From Heterocephalus glaber (Eukaryota > Chordata > Mammalia > Rodentia > Bathyergidae): a stretch of DNA of 64,000 nucleotides. Shown here piece by piece: positions 11,726-26,100 of this stretch. The stretch is from the NCBI RefSeq assembly GCF_000247695.1, contig NW_004624748.1, positions 5,412,162-5,476,161 on the forward strand, read 5' to 3'. How positions within the stretch are numbered: the first letter of the stretch is position 1; every line of letters begins with the position of its first letter. Below the pieces are notes generated by a model that saw only the letters and a list, made by a program, of their open reading frames with translations, made no database searches and had not been told where the DNA came from. The translations under genes were made by a program, and so were the position numbers.

Positions 11726-13005
11726 TTTCTCTATTATTATGCTTGTATCCTCCACTGGACCGAATGTCTTAAGATCAGAAATTAGGGCATTTCTTACATA
11801 GCTCATCCCCAGGGACTAGCTGGTGTCTAGCAATCAATCAATAAATCAACAAATATATACTGAGTGCTTATTATGTTCCAGGCCCTGGGATTAGGTGGTA
11901 CCTCAGCTCATGAACTTGACTCTTTGCATGATTCTGACTGCAAACCAAGTTGGATAAGAACTGAATCAAATTCAATGGTCAGGTTCAATGTTGACCCTAT
12001 GGGGAAATTTGATTCGGTTCTCATCTAGTTCAGTTTAGGACCAGGATTGTGGAAAGGATTGAGTTCAGGAACCAAGGTACCACTGTAGGCAGTTAAATGA
12101 GTATTTTGTACAGACTTCACTGTATATATAAAATCTCTATGCCTTCATAGAACTTACCTTCTGGTGCTACCTAGTGAATTTACTGAACAAGTTGTACAGA
12201 AGAAAAATGGCATTAACATGACCATTTAAATAATACTATGGAAATATTAATCTTCCATTTCCTAATCATAGTTTTCCCAGTTGTATACTTCTCCCTTCTT
12301 ATATCCCATTCCAACAGTCAATATGTAAAACCACAAATCTGGCAGTATATATCAGGCTTTGGAGTCTTACAAAATATTTGCTGATGGATTTATAAGATAT
12401 TTGGCATAGACGAAATATTGGTAAAAATAATGAATTCAAGAATTTAAGCATGTATAAATAAAGCAATTTGGGAAATAAGCAATCTTAGAAGGTTTATGTT
12501 GATAAAAAAAAAAGTATATCTTAACTAGTGGTTTCCAAATTAACATTAGTTATCTCCAAGGTACTTCTCTTGCACGTACCCCACCCCCCGCCTATTCCAT
12601 GGCCCACATCTGTGTAAATATTTATGGCAGTTCTCAACTGTGTGGCATATGATGACTCTGAAATCCCACCAGGGTGCTGTGTAAGCCAGGACATCTGGTC
12701 AACATTTAGATTACCCTCTATGTAACTCTGAAACACTTGTAGCAGGCCCCTTGAGGCCACATGATGTTGTAAAAAGGGGACAAAAGAAAAGGCAAATAAC
12801 TACCTCCACAGAGGTAGGGGAGCTGTTTCGCATGACACATCATTCCCCAGGTCTGTGGCCTCCCTCCATAACCCTAGGAAAGTATAGAACATATGTTCAT
12901 TTTTGGACTAATTTTCTGAAAGTTTCTCAGCAAATCAAAATGAGAAAAATTACAAAGAGCAATTTGGAATAGATCTGTTTACTTTGAAGACTTTCAATAT
13001 TCTTT
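11725..13005. other. Noncoding gap downstream of CDADC1
   Basis: The segment at 11810-11890 ('actgagtgcttattatgttc') looks like an old L2/MIR end. The rest is unrecognised. Possible CDADC1 3' UTR does not clearly reach here. Confidence 0.4.
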
Positions 13006-13093
13006 TCTTTTTTTTTCTTGGTACTGGGGATCAAAATCAGACCCTTGCGCTTTCGGGGCAGGTGGCGGCACCACTGAGCTAAATCTCCAGCCT
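13006..13093 (-). mobile_element. ID SINE
   Basis: 'cttggtactggggatcaaaa' to 'gagctaaatctccagcc'. Confidence 0.8.
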
Positions 13094-13446
13094 ACTTTCA
13101 GTATTCTTAAGGTTACAAAGGTTCTTAAAAGGCCTTCTTTTTAAAGGTCAAAACCATGTTAATAATAGGAAAGGGAAAATTATATGAGAGGAAGATTTAT
13201 TAATGAAATTCTAAAAATGTTGGTTTCAATATTCCACACTCAAATATTTCTTTTCTGTGACATCATGATCAACTTTGAAGGTCACTGTTAGTGATCTCAT
13301 GTGGCAGTGATATCAAACAGCAATACTGCCTCAGAATAATATTCTCTTCCTATCATTATCAAAAGTCAGTGACATAACTGGGCCCTAGTCCAACAAATCA
13401 TTGTGAATCTATTTACTGAAATATTTAAGATAAATTAACATTTTAT

Positions 13447-13528
13447 TTTATTTTTGTGGTGCTGGGACTTGAATCCAGGGCCTTGCATATACTGGGCAAG
13501 CATTCTACTGATTTACACTCCCAGGCCA
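13447..13528 (-). mobile_element. ID SINE
   Basis: 'ggtgctgggacttgaatcca' to 'cactcccaggcc'. Possibly in the CDADC1 3' UTR. Confidence 0.7.
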
Positions 13529-14053
13529 AGAGATTAACTTTTGAAAAAATATACTTTTAAAATGGAGACCAGGTCCACCAACTTTATAAGTCAGTCCTAA
13601 TTAAGTGAATTCTGACTACTAGAAAGATTTGGATAGAAATGTGACCTTTTGGTTAGCTATACATGGACTCTTAAAAGATGACCAGATTGTTCTTTGTTTC
13701 CTGAAGCAGTTTACTGTCACCCTTGTAATCCAAAGGAATTAACATTTCTCAAAAGATGCATAATTCCATCTTCAGGTGTGACCTCCAGTGAACCAGCCCT
13801 TTTAAACCTGTTGTATAAACTCGAGATCAGTAGAAATCTGCCTCTGTTGGTAAGTAGATTGGTTTCCTTAAATTATTGCTATCTCATTTAGTATAATAAA
13901 GGAATACACTGCCATATTCTGGAAAATACATAAATAAATCTAGAATTAAAATAGTCTCAATAACATATCCTAAAAAACCTTTCAGTGATTCACAAAATCT
14001 TCCCTTATTTTCTGAGTTCACAAGGCTGTATTGCAGAAGTGTTCCCAGGGCTG

Positions 14054-14151
14054 TCATTGCATCATGGACAGGCCCTCCGCATGCTTTTCCAGGCGCAGCT
14101 TCTTGCTGCGGTGCTGCTCTTCATTCACAGGCGTGGCTCTCAACACACCAT
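14054..14151 (-). CDS. CDADC1: CDADC1 terminal coding exon 10 (stop)
   Basis: Acceptor ctag then [32 protein letters not shown] and TGA at 14054-14056. SKKLRL is conserved with human and basic, a possible nuclear localisation signal. The last residues differ from human (which ends LRLGIH), so the frame runs on past the human stop. The 3' UTR continues below 14054. An AATAAA on the minus strand near 13196-13201 is one candidate polyadenylation signal, but its use is unproven. Confidence 0.88.
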
Positions 14152-17100
14152 CTAGTGTGCAAGAATAACCTCATGTCAGGAAGCGTCACTTCCAGCACAA
14201 GGGGCTTGTTTCAGCCATAAAGGTTGGAAAGGCAAAATAATGCTTAAGTCAAGGAACATTCACTTTATTTTACCTTCAAATTCTCAACCATTTTAGTATT
14301 CCACGCTCAAATATTTCTTCAATCAATACTGACTCTAGATAACTCATAAGTAATATTATATCTGATGACCTTCACTCAACTGTGTATGGCACATAATTCA
14401 TACAGCATTTTGAGGGGTGGGGAGCCATTATTAGGCTGGAAGAAACAAAACACACATAATTGTCTTCCACAAAGGAACTGCCTATGAAGCAGGGAGTATG
14501 AGCGTCTCACCTTCATACCCCTCTGTGGAAGGAAAATGGCCTAAATTGCCTGGGCAGGGTGGGACAAGAGCCTGGCTTCAATCTCTTTATTTTATCTTTT
14601 GTTTTTAATAGCTTTATTGATACAACAAACTATATGTGTTTAAAGTAAACTCAACATATTTAAAGTGAACAATCTGATGAATTCGAGATGAGTACACATC
14701 TAGTGAATTACCACCATAGTCAAAGCAATGAAAATGTCTAACAGCTCCAAGTTTCCTCCTGCCCTTTACTGTAATCTTTGGAGGGATCTGTCCACTGGCC
14801 ACATCAGTGTGTCTGCTCTGTTCTTTCTCTGTCCCAAGGACACCTGGGCTAGGCTCAGGTTTCCCCACCAGAGTGAATCAGGAAAGCCCTCTATCTTTCT
14901 CAGTTGTCTCTCAATGTAATATTTAAAACATTTTTTAAAGTAATATACAGATGGGAGTTTCAAAGCCTAACAATAAAATTAACACTTAAGAACCTACTCA
15001 GTTGGGCTTGGTATGACACACCTGTAATCCTAGCATTCTGGATCATGAGGCAGGAGGATCTCAAGTCTGAGGCTAGCCTGGGCTACTTAGGGAGAACTTA
15101 TCTAAAAAAAAAAAAAAGAACGAAAGAAAAAGAAAAACAAATGAAAAATGAACCTACTCCCCCAGATTCACCTATGTTAAAGAATGTAACTATAGTTTAT
15201 TTTTGCTATGTAGTAATTCATTGTGGGAATACACTATATTTTTATATAATCTCCCAAGATAAACATTTGTGTCATTTCCAGTTTTTGCTTCTAAGAATAA
15301 CATTTCAATCAGTTCTTTGTTTCTCTGTCTTTTATATAACATGCAAGAATTTCTCTAGGATATATACTTAGAAGCTGAACTGCTGGGTCCTAGGGTATAT
15401 GCATATTCAGCTTCACAAAGAATGTCAATTTATTTTTCAAAGTGTTTGTAAAATTTTCAGTCCCACCAGCAACATAAACATTTCTAATGAGCCACCTCCT
15501 CACTAGCACCCTTACTGGCAAACTTCACTGTGTAAATGTAATGGGTATAAAACGCTGCTCCAATAATGACCTTTATTTGCATTTCACTATAACTGCTGTG
15601 ATTATCTTTTCATGTATTTATCACACACTTGTATTTTGGTTGTTGTGAAATACCAATAACTACCACTCTTTATTAAATTTTTTCTTATAAATCTGTAGAA
15701 TTTCATTACATGTTCTGGAAATTAATTCATTGTTATATTGGAAAATCTATTCTTCTAGTGGACAACTAGTCTTTTCACTTTCTTTATGTCTTCTGAAGAA
15801 GACAAATCCTTAACTGGAATGTATTCTAGCTTCTCAATCTTTTCTTTTATAGCCAGTATTATTTGTGTTCTGCATAAGTTAAATTCTTTCTACTACAGAT
15901 CATAAAGATATTCTGTATCTTCTTCTAAAATTTGAAAATTTTTACCTTTTCCTCTTATCTTTAATTCATGAGGGACTGATATTTTAATATTATGCTAGGT
16001 CAGAATTCATTATCACTTTTTCTACATGGATAACCCATTTCTAGGACTATATTATAAACAGCCTGCTTTTGCCCCTGTGAAGTGCATGGCCCTCCCTGTA
16101 AAGATGGTAACTCATAACTGATGGGACAATGCACCACATTAAGGAGTCATATCAAAATACTAACAGCGTGGCCATTAATAAACAGTTGCTTAACTTGCCC
16201 ATTGACTTTTTATTTTAACAACCATGTTTTTTATTTCTACTAATTTTATTAGATCCTTTTCAAAACTGCCTGGTCATTTTTAAATAATGGCCTGTTTCTT
16301 GCTCATTTTTAAAATGGGATCTTTTACTTCTTAGCATTTTCTACAATCTACATGATAATTCCAGAACAGAAAGTCCTTGGAGTCTCACTATGCTGTTTGT
16401 TGTTTGTTCACTCTCACTCAGGTGGTATATTTTCTCCCACTTCGTCCAGTTTTCAATTTTGAATTGATATCTTCTTATACTTGATGGGCCTCAATTGAAT
16501 CACTTTCCTTCTGAGAGAATCTAACTTGTTTCTGCCAGGAGGTGTCCCTGCGTGGGAGCCTTGTAGCTTCCTTTAGGGACCCCCAGCTTATGTAGGAGTC
16601 TTAGGCTCAGTTCAGCACTTTGCAACAGTTTCCATACATATGTTCAAAATCCCAGCTTATAGAGACATTTGTCCCCATGTTTACTCTGGCTTTTGTGCTT
16701 GCTTACAGTTGCCACTCAGATTCTAGTAAATGTTCCTCTTATCTCTTTTGGACAGGGCAGCGGGGGAGTATGAGTGAGTGCCCAGCTATTTCCCTAGTTT
16801 TCTTGAAAGCACAGTGATTTTTTTTTTTTAAAGAATGCTCATTAGGAGTTATTGGATTCTAGTTCTACAGAGCGGAAGGACACTTGGAAGCAGTCACTCA
16901 CACTGCCACCTCCCTTCTGTTTCTGTTCCTCGAACTGGCATTGAGAGGGCATGAAGCAGGGCACCCCGACCTCTGCACAGATTGGTTTGGCCAAAGGTCA
17001 AGCCTCAGCATAGCAATACAGCTAGGGTTTCAACTTGTATCTGTTTGATTCTTATGTCTATTTCTCAACAGAATAAAGACTGGAAAGGAACCACATATTG

Positions 17101-20100
17101 TATGATTCCGTTTGCATGACCAAATTAGACAAATTCATAAAAACATGAATTAGTGGTTGCCTAGGCTGAGGCAGGGGAGAATGGGGGTGACTGTAAATGG
17201 GTATGGGGTTTCTTTCTAGGACAATGGAAATGGTCTGAAATTAGGTAACAGTGATGGTCACACAACTCTGAATACACTGAAAGCCATCAAATTCTATACT
17301 TTAATAGGATGAATTTATGATATGTGAATTACATCCCAATAAAGCTGTTATATAATTGAAAAGGACTTAAGGATCTTACTTACTGATATAATACTTGCTC
17401 AAAAACGTATAGAAACATAAACCCATTATTTAATGAACTGTCACAAAGCAAACACACACTGAGCTATCATCTAGATCAATAAATAAAACACTGCCAGTGA
17501 GCCAGAGGCTTTCCTCTATCCCTCTTCCAGTTTCAGGACTTTCACCACAGTATGCCTTCACTCTCCTTTGGGATCTAGGGATGATAATCTTGGACATAGC
17601 CCTTCATGATTGTAAGTGACACATATTTTCTACTCCATGGCTTGCTTTTGCACTCTCTTAATGCTATCCTTTGATGAAAAGATGATGTGAATTTTAACAC
17701 AGATAAAGTAATTCACTTTTATGATCACTACTTTCTATATCCTTTCTCTTATGATATGAATAATTTAACTGACTCAAACATTCTCACTGAACATACATTA
17801 TTTAGTTAGATCCATACATTTTCCTTCATTTTTTCTATTGATAAAAGTTTAAAAAGAAAATTCAGTTGATACATATTTTTCCAGATTACAAACAATAAAT
17901 TTACTATTTGAATAAAGCTAATTCAGAACACAGTAAATCAAGCCATTCACATTTTCATAGAGCCTTTATGTTTGATTTTTTAAGAGTGAATGAATCATCA
18001 TTAAGAAAATGTATAGTACAAGTCCATTTACTTAGAATACAAACTATTGTAACATAGCTACTTTTTTTTTTCAGGGCCTTCACACCAAGCCAGAACCCCA
18101 GCCATTTTTCTATGTTTTATTTTGAGACAGGGTCTCACTAAGTTGCCCAGCCTGGATTTAAACTTGAATTCCTCCTGCCTCAGCCTCCCAGAGTCCGAGG
18201 ATTACAGGAGTGTGGCATCATGCCTGACTAAGCTATTTTTTTTCTTTTTTTCTTTGGTACCAGGGATCAAACTTGGGTCCTTGAGCTTGCAAGGCAGGCA
18301 ACAGAACCAAATTCCTGGCCCTAAGCTATTATTTTTAAATAGTATTGTATAGCACCAATGTTCAAAATTATGTGCTTAAGGAATTATAAGGTCTCCCAGA
18401 AATTACATTACATTCAAAAGTTATGTTAATGTGCAAATAATAAAAATTTTAAAGCTAGCAATTATGGTAGCTGTGATTATTCTCAGATTATTAAAATAAC
18501 CTAAATATTTCCATATTTCCATTCTCCGATGAACCTAGCCATATGTGGCTTTATTCTAGAAGAATGCTTTCTCATACTCAGAAATCTTGTTTTTGTATAG
18601 AAGAGTATTGTTGTTTACTGTTCCATATAAGTTTTACTTATAAAGTGAATTTGTACATGATTATTTGGATTAAACTGCAGATTCAACAGGACTAATTATT
18701 AGCACTTTTCATAGTACCTTGCATATAGTAGGTACACAAACAGTCAAAAATAAGCACAAATCTAACCTGTAATGAATATGGTCCATTTACTAACACAACA
18801 GTTTCTATCATCTGATCTTTAAAATTCACTGCATATATATTCTCCTCAGCAACAAAGTTGATCTCCATTAGGACTTGTAAATACTTACTGTCTTTCCTTT
18901 CAGGCTCATTTTTGTCAAGACCATAAACTTCAGATGGATTCCGCTGCCACTGTAAGAGGGTACAAATATTTAATTTATATATTTTTAAAGGATTTCATGA
19001 ATAGCATTTCAGCACTCTGCCTTTAATGCCATCCTGAATGATCCTGAATGGTATGACTTCTGGGATCAAAATCAATACTCCTCTTAGAGAAAGAAGGGAG
19101 CTTAATGATCTGGACTTTTATTTCATGTTAAGAAAATGGAAGATTTAGAGAACTGCTGTGATCTGTTCTAGGTTATACAGAAGGCAGTGATGGAATCAGA
19201 ACCTGAGCTTCCCCATGCCCAGTACCATGGGAATATTTAGAACATTATAGCCTATCTCTAGGTTCTATCACTTTGCAATAGCAAAAGAAGGCCTTGGTAT
19301 TAAAGAATAAAAATATGATCAATATTATCTTGCTATTTAATATAATTATAGAAAATGGACTTATATCATATGACTATATTATATTTATCATTTCCTATAT
19401 CATACATCATACATCTCTTATGCTGTCATGTTCCATGTCAACCACTCAGAAAGAGATGGGAGTCTGATGACTGATATTACAAGGACTGGAGTAGGGTGGG
19501 GGTCCTCAGTATCCCTAGCACAGCTCCTCCTTCCTTTCTCACTTGGCTGGAATCTCCATCAGCATCACTAATGACTTGACAAAAAAGGCTGTGCTGGCCC
19601 ACTGTCTCCAGAAAGGCACAAGTAAGTAAGTACTAATAACTTGTGAGTTCTCTTCCATAACCATCAATTATTTCATCAAATTAACTAGTTAACATCTTGA
19701 GTTGGGCTGAGATACAAGACAAACATTTTACCATGCACGAAAAGTCCTTAGATTATTGGCCCCTTTTGGAAATGGTATGGCTAGGGTTAATAGCAAGAAA
19801 GGACTTACAAGGGGTGGGAAGTTATATAAGAAATTTTTTAAAAAGAGGTATGTTTTCAAACAGGTTGCACCACTAAACTCTATTAATTTGGACTGAGAAA
19901 GTAAAAACAAATGAATCCAAATTCACATTTAAGAATATTCATCAGAAATCAACCAATAACAAATGCTGGCAAGGCAGTGGGGAAAAAGGAACCCTTCTCT
20001 ATTGTAGGTAGGAGTGTAAATTGGTACAATCACTATGGAAATAAATATGGAGACTCCTCAAAAAACTAAAACTAGAAGTTCCATTTGACCCAGCTATGCC

Positions 20101-23100
20101 TCTTCTAGGAATTTTCCCTGAACCGGTAAAAGCATCATTCAGCAGTGATACATGTATACCTATGTTTATAGCAGCACAATTTATAATAGCTAAATCTTGG
20201 GAACAGTCCATATGCCCATCAACACATGAATGGATTAAAAAAATGTGGTATTTATATACAATGGAGTACTACTCTGCCATAAAGAAGGATAAATGTGAGT
20301 CATTTACAGGTAAATGGATGTACCTTGAGACCATAATGCTATATGAAATAAATCAGGCACACAAGTTTACATATTGCATTGTTTGTCTTGTGTGAGAAAT
20401 GCAATGGGTAAATAAGGAGCAAAATAGTGGATAAACACTGGAAAGTAGGAAGCTTATGTTCAAATGGGAAGAAGAACAAGGGAGCAAAAGGGAGAAAAAG
20501 GGAGGAAAGGGAAGAAAGGGAAAAAGGATTTAAAAAAGAATAGAAAGGAAAAGTGGAAACAAAGCTTTTGTATATGGGAAGGGGAAGAAGGAGTGAAGGG
20601 AGGGGAGAGGAATGGGGAACAAAAAAGAATTAAGACATTTTATACATGTACAGATTCCCTATGATGAATGTGATCATTATGTATGTAAATATGTACTAAT
20701 ACATTTTTTTTTAAACATGGAGGGAGGGGAGAGAATGGGAATGAATAAAGAATTGAAATGTGCTATGTACATATACATAACATGTACTCCCCACAAGGAA
20801 TGTAATCATTATGTAATTTAAACATGTACTAATAAACAATAGAAACTGAAAAAACGAATATTCATAAAAAGTCATTTTTTAACTAAAAACTTAGAAACAA
20901 TCTAGGTATCCAACAATAGGGGACTGGTTAAGTAAGTTAAGTCTATGGGCTGGGATATTATATAATTATCAAAAATAATTTTTGAACCAGGGATTTAGCT
21001 CAGTGGTTCCAGTGCCTGCCTTGCAAACCCAAGGTCCCGAGTTCAATCCCGGGTACAAAAAAAAAAAAAAAAAAATTTTTTTTTTTAGTTAATTTTAACA
21101 GAAATACAGCAACATGTTAACAGTGGTATCTGAGTTATGGGATAATACATATTCTTTTTTATTTTACTATTCTTCTAAATAAGCATATATTATGTTCATA
21201 ATTTCAAAAAATATACACTAGTACAGAAAAATTCAAATATATTAAAATATTTTTGAGTAATTGGACATGGATATACACTGATAAAACCTATTCTTTAAAA
21301 CAGTGTTGCCCAATTCTAATCTACTTTTTAACAACACAACTTATCTCAAGGATGGCACAGAACCACTTATTTCAAGGTTTATAGTTACAAATAAAAAGAA
21401 AAGCAAAAACTTTTCAAACAAAATTAATTTCAATTTAATTTCATATTAAAAACAAGTATCAATTTTACTGACACTCCTATGATAGAAAAATACTAATTCA
21501 AGTTAATTACTGATATTTATAAAATGAGGCATTTAGCTAACTCTGTACTGTATATATTATTTCAATCCAGGCCAGATGATAGAAAAGATGAAGTACCAAA
21601 GAACTACTCCTCATCACAAGAATGAGGAAAAGAAGGTGGACTGTCAATTTGATTGACTTAAGAGCTCCCCAGGATATCAGTGGAGCATACTTCTGGTGTG
21701 TCTGGGTGGGTCATGGAGGGCTGTCTAGTCCTTCCTCTTTTCTCTCAGGCACTTCTCCCCTGCTCTGCTTACTAGCCACCAAAAATTAAGCAGCTTTGTT
21801 ATACCCTTCCATCATGATGTTTCTGCCTTGGAGCCAGCTGACCATGTACTGAATCTCCTAAATCCATGAGCCAAATTATCTCTTCTTTAAATTATGAGAG
21901 TTGGGTATTGTGTCTCAGTGATGGGAAATACAGAAAATTGGTACCAGAGACATGGGGTTCATTGCTGTGCCTGTACCCAACAATGTGGTTTAGAAGCCTT
22001 GGAACTGGTTTGCCGGAGGAATTCAGAAGGTTTGAAGAAGCCCTAGAATGCTATAAGCAGAGCCTGATGGGTGACTCTAGTTGGAATTCAGAAGACTAGA
22101 ATGCTGATAGGAGTATAGTCAGTAAAGTCCATGCTCAGGATGATTCAGTTAGGAAGGACTTTATTAAAAACTGGATTAGAGGCCATTTGTGCTGCTTGAG
22201 CATAAAGTTGTATACAGTTTTCCATGTTCTAAGAGTTTTCAGGTGAATTATATTAGGCTAATTTTTCTCATAAGAAGAATGTGAGTGTGTGTGTGTGTGT
22301 GTGTGTCCCTGTACTTTGGATGATCTCAAACTATTTTTGCCTCTATCTGCCCTCTAAACCTGAATGGAGTAAGGGAAAAGTGGTGGATCAGAGCTTTACT
22401 TTTATCAGCCACCAGATGGCACCAAACGGCCCAATGGCTCAAGATACCAAAGTCAATGCTCAGCTCCACAGAGATCTAAAATTCGTATGGCAAAGGTCCT
22501 TAGCTGAACATTTAGTTAGGTAAATGTTTGCAAATACAAATAAATTCAATGATAATAGTTTGTTGATACTCTTTAAAAGGGTGGAAATCAGTAATTTACA
22601 GTATGTAGCAGAGCACTAAACATAATAGGAAGTACACTTAGAAAAACATGCATCTACTTACTGTAAATTTGCTAACACCTTCAAGTTCAGCAAACCTCAT
22701 GTAAGAGATGTCTGCTTTCTTTCTTCCAACATCTACATCCCCTGCATAGATTTGTTTTATGCCTGCACCTTTAATTAAGGGTACACATTCATCACATGGG
22801 CACTTGGTCACAAAAATCATGCTTCTTTCTTCTGGCTTTATTTCTTGACACCTATAAAAATTTATAAAATATTACAAAGTTAGTTGCTGAAAGGGTAAGT
22901 TATTTTTCAGAGTAATTTTTAAACGTTAAAATTAAACTCTGAAAAAACATTTTACAACATTATAAACAATAATCAGGCCTTATTCTTGACGAATTAGTGA
23001 ATTTCAAAATAAAAATCTGACAATTATTATAACTAAAATGCATACATTGATTCAAAGGCATTGGCAGTTATGTTCAGTATCAGATTACAAAGTAAATACC

Positions 23101-26100
23101 AACAAAGAGACAGACAACAGAAGGAGGCAGAGAGCAGAGGAAGCAAAAAAGGGGATAGAGGAGAGAGGAGGAAAGGAGAGGAGAGGAGAGGACAGACGAG
23201 CCTGGCATGGCTTTGCATGCCTATAATCCCAGCTACCTGGGAGGCTGAGGCAGGAAGATCACAAATTTAAGGACAGCATGGACAATTTAGTAGGACTATG
23301 TTTCAAAATTTTAAAAATGTTTAAAAGGGCCTGGGGATGTAGCTCTGTGGTAGACTGCTTGCTTGACTCAATAACTAGTGGGGGAGCAATACTTTATAAT
23401 ACTGAAAAATTGGGGTTAAAACTTCTTGGGAGCTAACCATGTCTCATTAGACATGAAATCATCATTGCAGCCAAAAGACATAGCCCTAATTGGTACCTAC
23501 AGGACATTTAATGATTATTAAATTAGTAAATTAATAATAAATCTGTTTTGATTTATACTTATCCTTCCCTATTATAGAATAATTTTATGTAACATGTTTA
23601 TATGTGACATACTCATACTTCTGTACAAAATGAAGCAAGTTAACTTGCACGGACGAAGACAAGAATAACAGAGATTTTTAGTAAAATTTTGCATGTGGGC
23701 AGTGGTTTAGGACTACAGTATGCTCATTTGAGGATGTACTGCTCTGAACCAGAGGTCTTCAGTTCTCTGCCTTCCATATCCATTTCTCTAGTTGAAATCT
23801 CATTCTGTCCATTTGGACTAGGGCACCAGAATTTTACATATCCACCCTGTTCAAACAATATACCTGCTACCTAAGCAGTCTATGAGCATGACTTTGTCAG
23901 ACTAATTTTGTTTCCCCACTGCCAACCATGTGGTGTCTACATCAAAGTCTTCTACTGTACAATCCCAGCCTATCCAGTGAGCTGCATTTACCATGTGCCC
24001 ACATTCCAGCTAACTGGGAAATGCATGCTCTCAACACACACTGCATTTTCCTACTTCTGGAAAGTGGAAAATGGCTTATGTTAGAAGCAAGAATGGCTTT
24101 CTCTTGAAGGAACATCTCCAGTTGCCACATTGTCAGCAATCTTTTAAAGTTCAGCACAAATGCCAGTTCTCCAAATAGCCTTTCCCTTGCATTGTCCCCT
24201 CTTGGCCAAGGCAGCTCTGAAGGTTCTTAGCATGTGGTGCTTGCCTTTCCCTCAGAATCCACATGTTAGGCGGAGGTAGTCTATGTCCCTTTTAAATCAG
24301 ACGGTCCCCAAAGACAGAAGCCATGTCTTATTTGTTTTCTTAATCCCCTAACCTCACCCCTTGAATGGTACATGCTGAGAAGTCTTTGTACTAGAGTCCT
24401 AAATTAACGTTAGAAGGAGGTAATACTAGTTATAACCTCTAACAAAAGCTCTTTTAAAGCAACTTGATTGATAATAAAGCCTAATATTAATAAATATATG
24501 TGCTCTAGATTTAGAAAAAGAAGGCAGTATTAACCTTCAGATGTATGAAAGAGTGAGCAAGATCCTAAGACAACCTTTCAATAGTTTCATATTGGAGAGA
24601 GAGGGGAGAAAAATAAAAAGACTTTCTCAATGTATTGAAAGGCCTGGAGAATCTATGACAATGGCCTCAGATCTCATGCAGGACCAAATTTTGCCAAAAT
24701 TATATTTCTGAAAACAATATTTCTTAGAATTTGAAAAAAGGAAATAAATTACAACTAAAAGAAAATTAGTTTCAACTAACTTTTATTACATTTTAAAGAA
24801 AATATATGCAAAAACCATACCTAAATGTCAAGGCATTCTGTTCCGCATGTACAATGTATCTGAACTTCCTTATTTCTCTGTCTTTCTGCTTGTCGTCCAT
24901 ATGAGGGAAGTCAGCATATTCAGATCCGACAGGGAAGGCATTGTAACCGCAGCCTATGAAGTACATAGCACCAGTTCCATCACAACTTCTCTAAAAAAGT
25001 GAGCAGATCAACTGTGGTTAGTGTCAACATTCTGAAAAGGCATTTTGCAATTTTGGGGGGGGATCATGCTGCGGATTGAACAGGGTGACTTGCATATGCT
25101 AGGCAAGTACTGTACCACTGAGTTACATGCCTACCCTCCTCTCTGCTTTTTCTTTTAACATTGAAACAGGGTGTCACTAAATTGTTTCATCTCAAATTTA
25201 GGCTCATCTCAAACTTGTGATCCTCCTGCCTCTGCCTCCCAAGTAGCTGGGATTATAGGTGCATGCCTGGGTACAATGTTTTTTTTTTTTTGGTACTGGG
25301 GATCAAACTTGGGACCTTGAGCTTGTAAGGCAGGTGGCAGCACCACTGAGCTAAATCCCTGACTCAAAGGTGCAATGTATTTTTAAAGCTTGCTGTCATA
25401 CTTTGTATGATGAATATTCATTCCATTCCTATGACAAACTGAGCCATCGAAAAATACAGTATCAGATCTTCCTACTGTAGTGTGGCCTTGTCATAGCTTA
25501 TTTCCAAGAAAGCTAATCAACTCTCTAGTCTGTAATTTCCAGTCTGTCTTTAGTTTTAGCAGTTAATCAAGTTACTATCTTGCTTACATCACAAATTGAT
25601 TTACTTAATTACTCTTCAAATAGAATATAAAATTCTGAAGCATAGAAACCACATTTTATATTTTCTATCCCTTTAGACATGTGCCAGATTGGTTTGCATA
25701 ACAGGTTCTTAGTAAGTGGCTGTTAATTTCTTATACTCAGTGCTGTGCTACTGGTTAACAAGTCAGAAATTTAAAAAATATTCTGTTGTTGGGCTAAAAA
25801 GGTGATATTGTGATTCATTTGGAAAATAAAAACACACTTTCCCTTACTCAATATTTATTGAGTCATATATCTATATATAAAACTTTTATTTCAGTGGCTT
25901 TTTGTTATTTCTCTTGATTAATGACATATCACTAATATGAATGCTTTATCCATTAGTAGGATAACATTTTATAAATAATAAAGTATTTATAATGGTTTGG
26001 AATATGCTATAAACCTTATTAAATTTCAATCTATTGAATTACTCAAGTGATATTATCCACACACTCATTACTGTAGAAAGTTAGTGTTAAATAAAAAATT

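Noticed and set aside
1..14053. Neighbouring gene CAB39L (expected from human synteny)
   Set aside because: No exon, C terminus or 3' UTR of CAB39L could be recognised, so I do not annotate it.
14904..15371. 155-codon open frame
   Set aside because: Runs through an antisense L1 and a B1 with its A-tail; not a gene.
20984..21060. tRNA-like sequence with A and B boxes
   Set aside because: It is an ID SINE (A-rich tail, many relatives in the window) and does not fold into a full tRNA cloverleaf with a recognisable anticodon arm. The same holds for 31326, 38986, 43453 and 49976.
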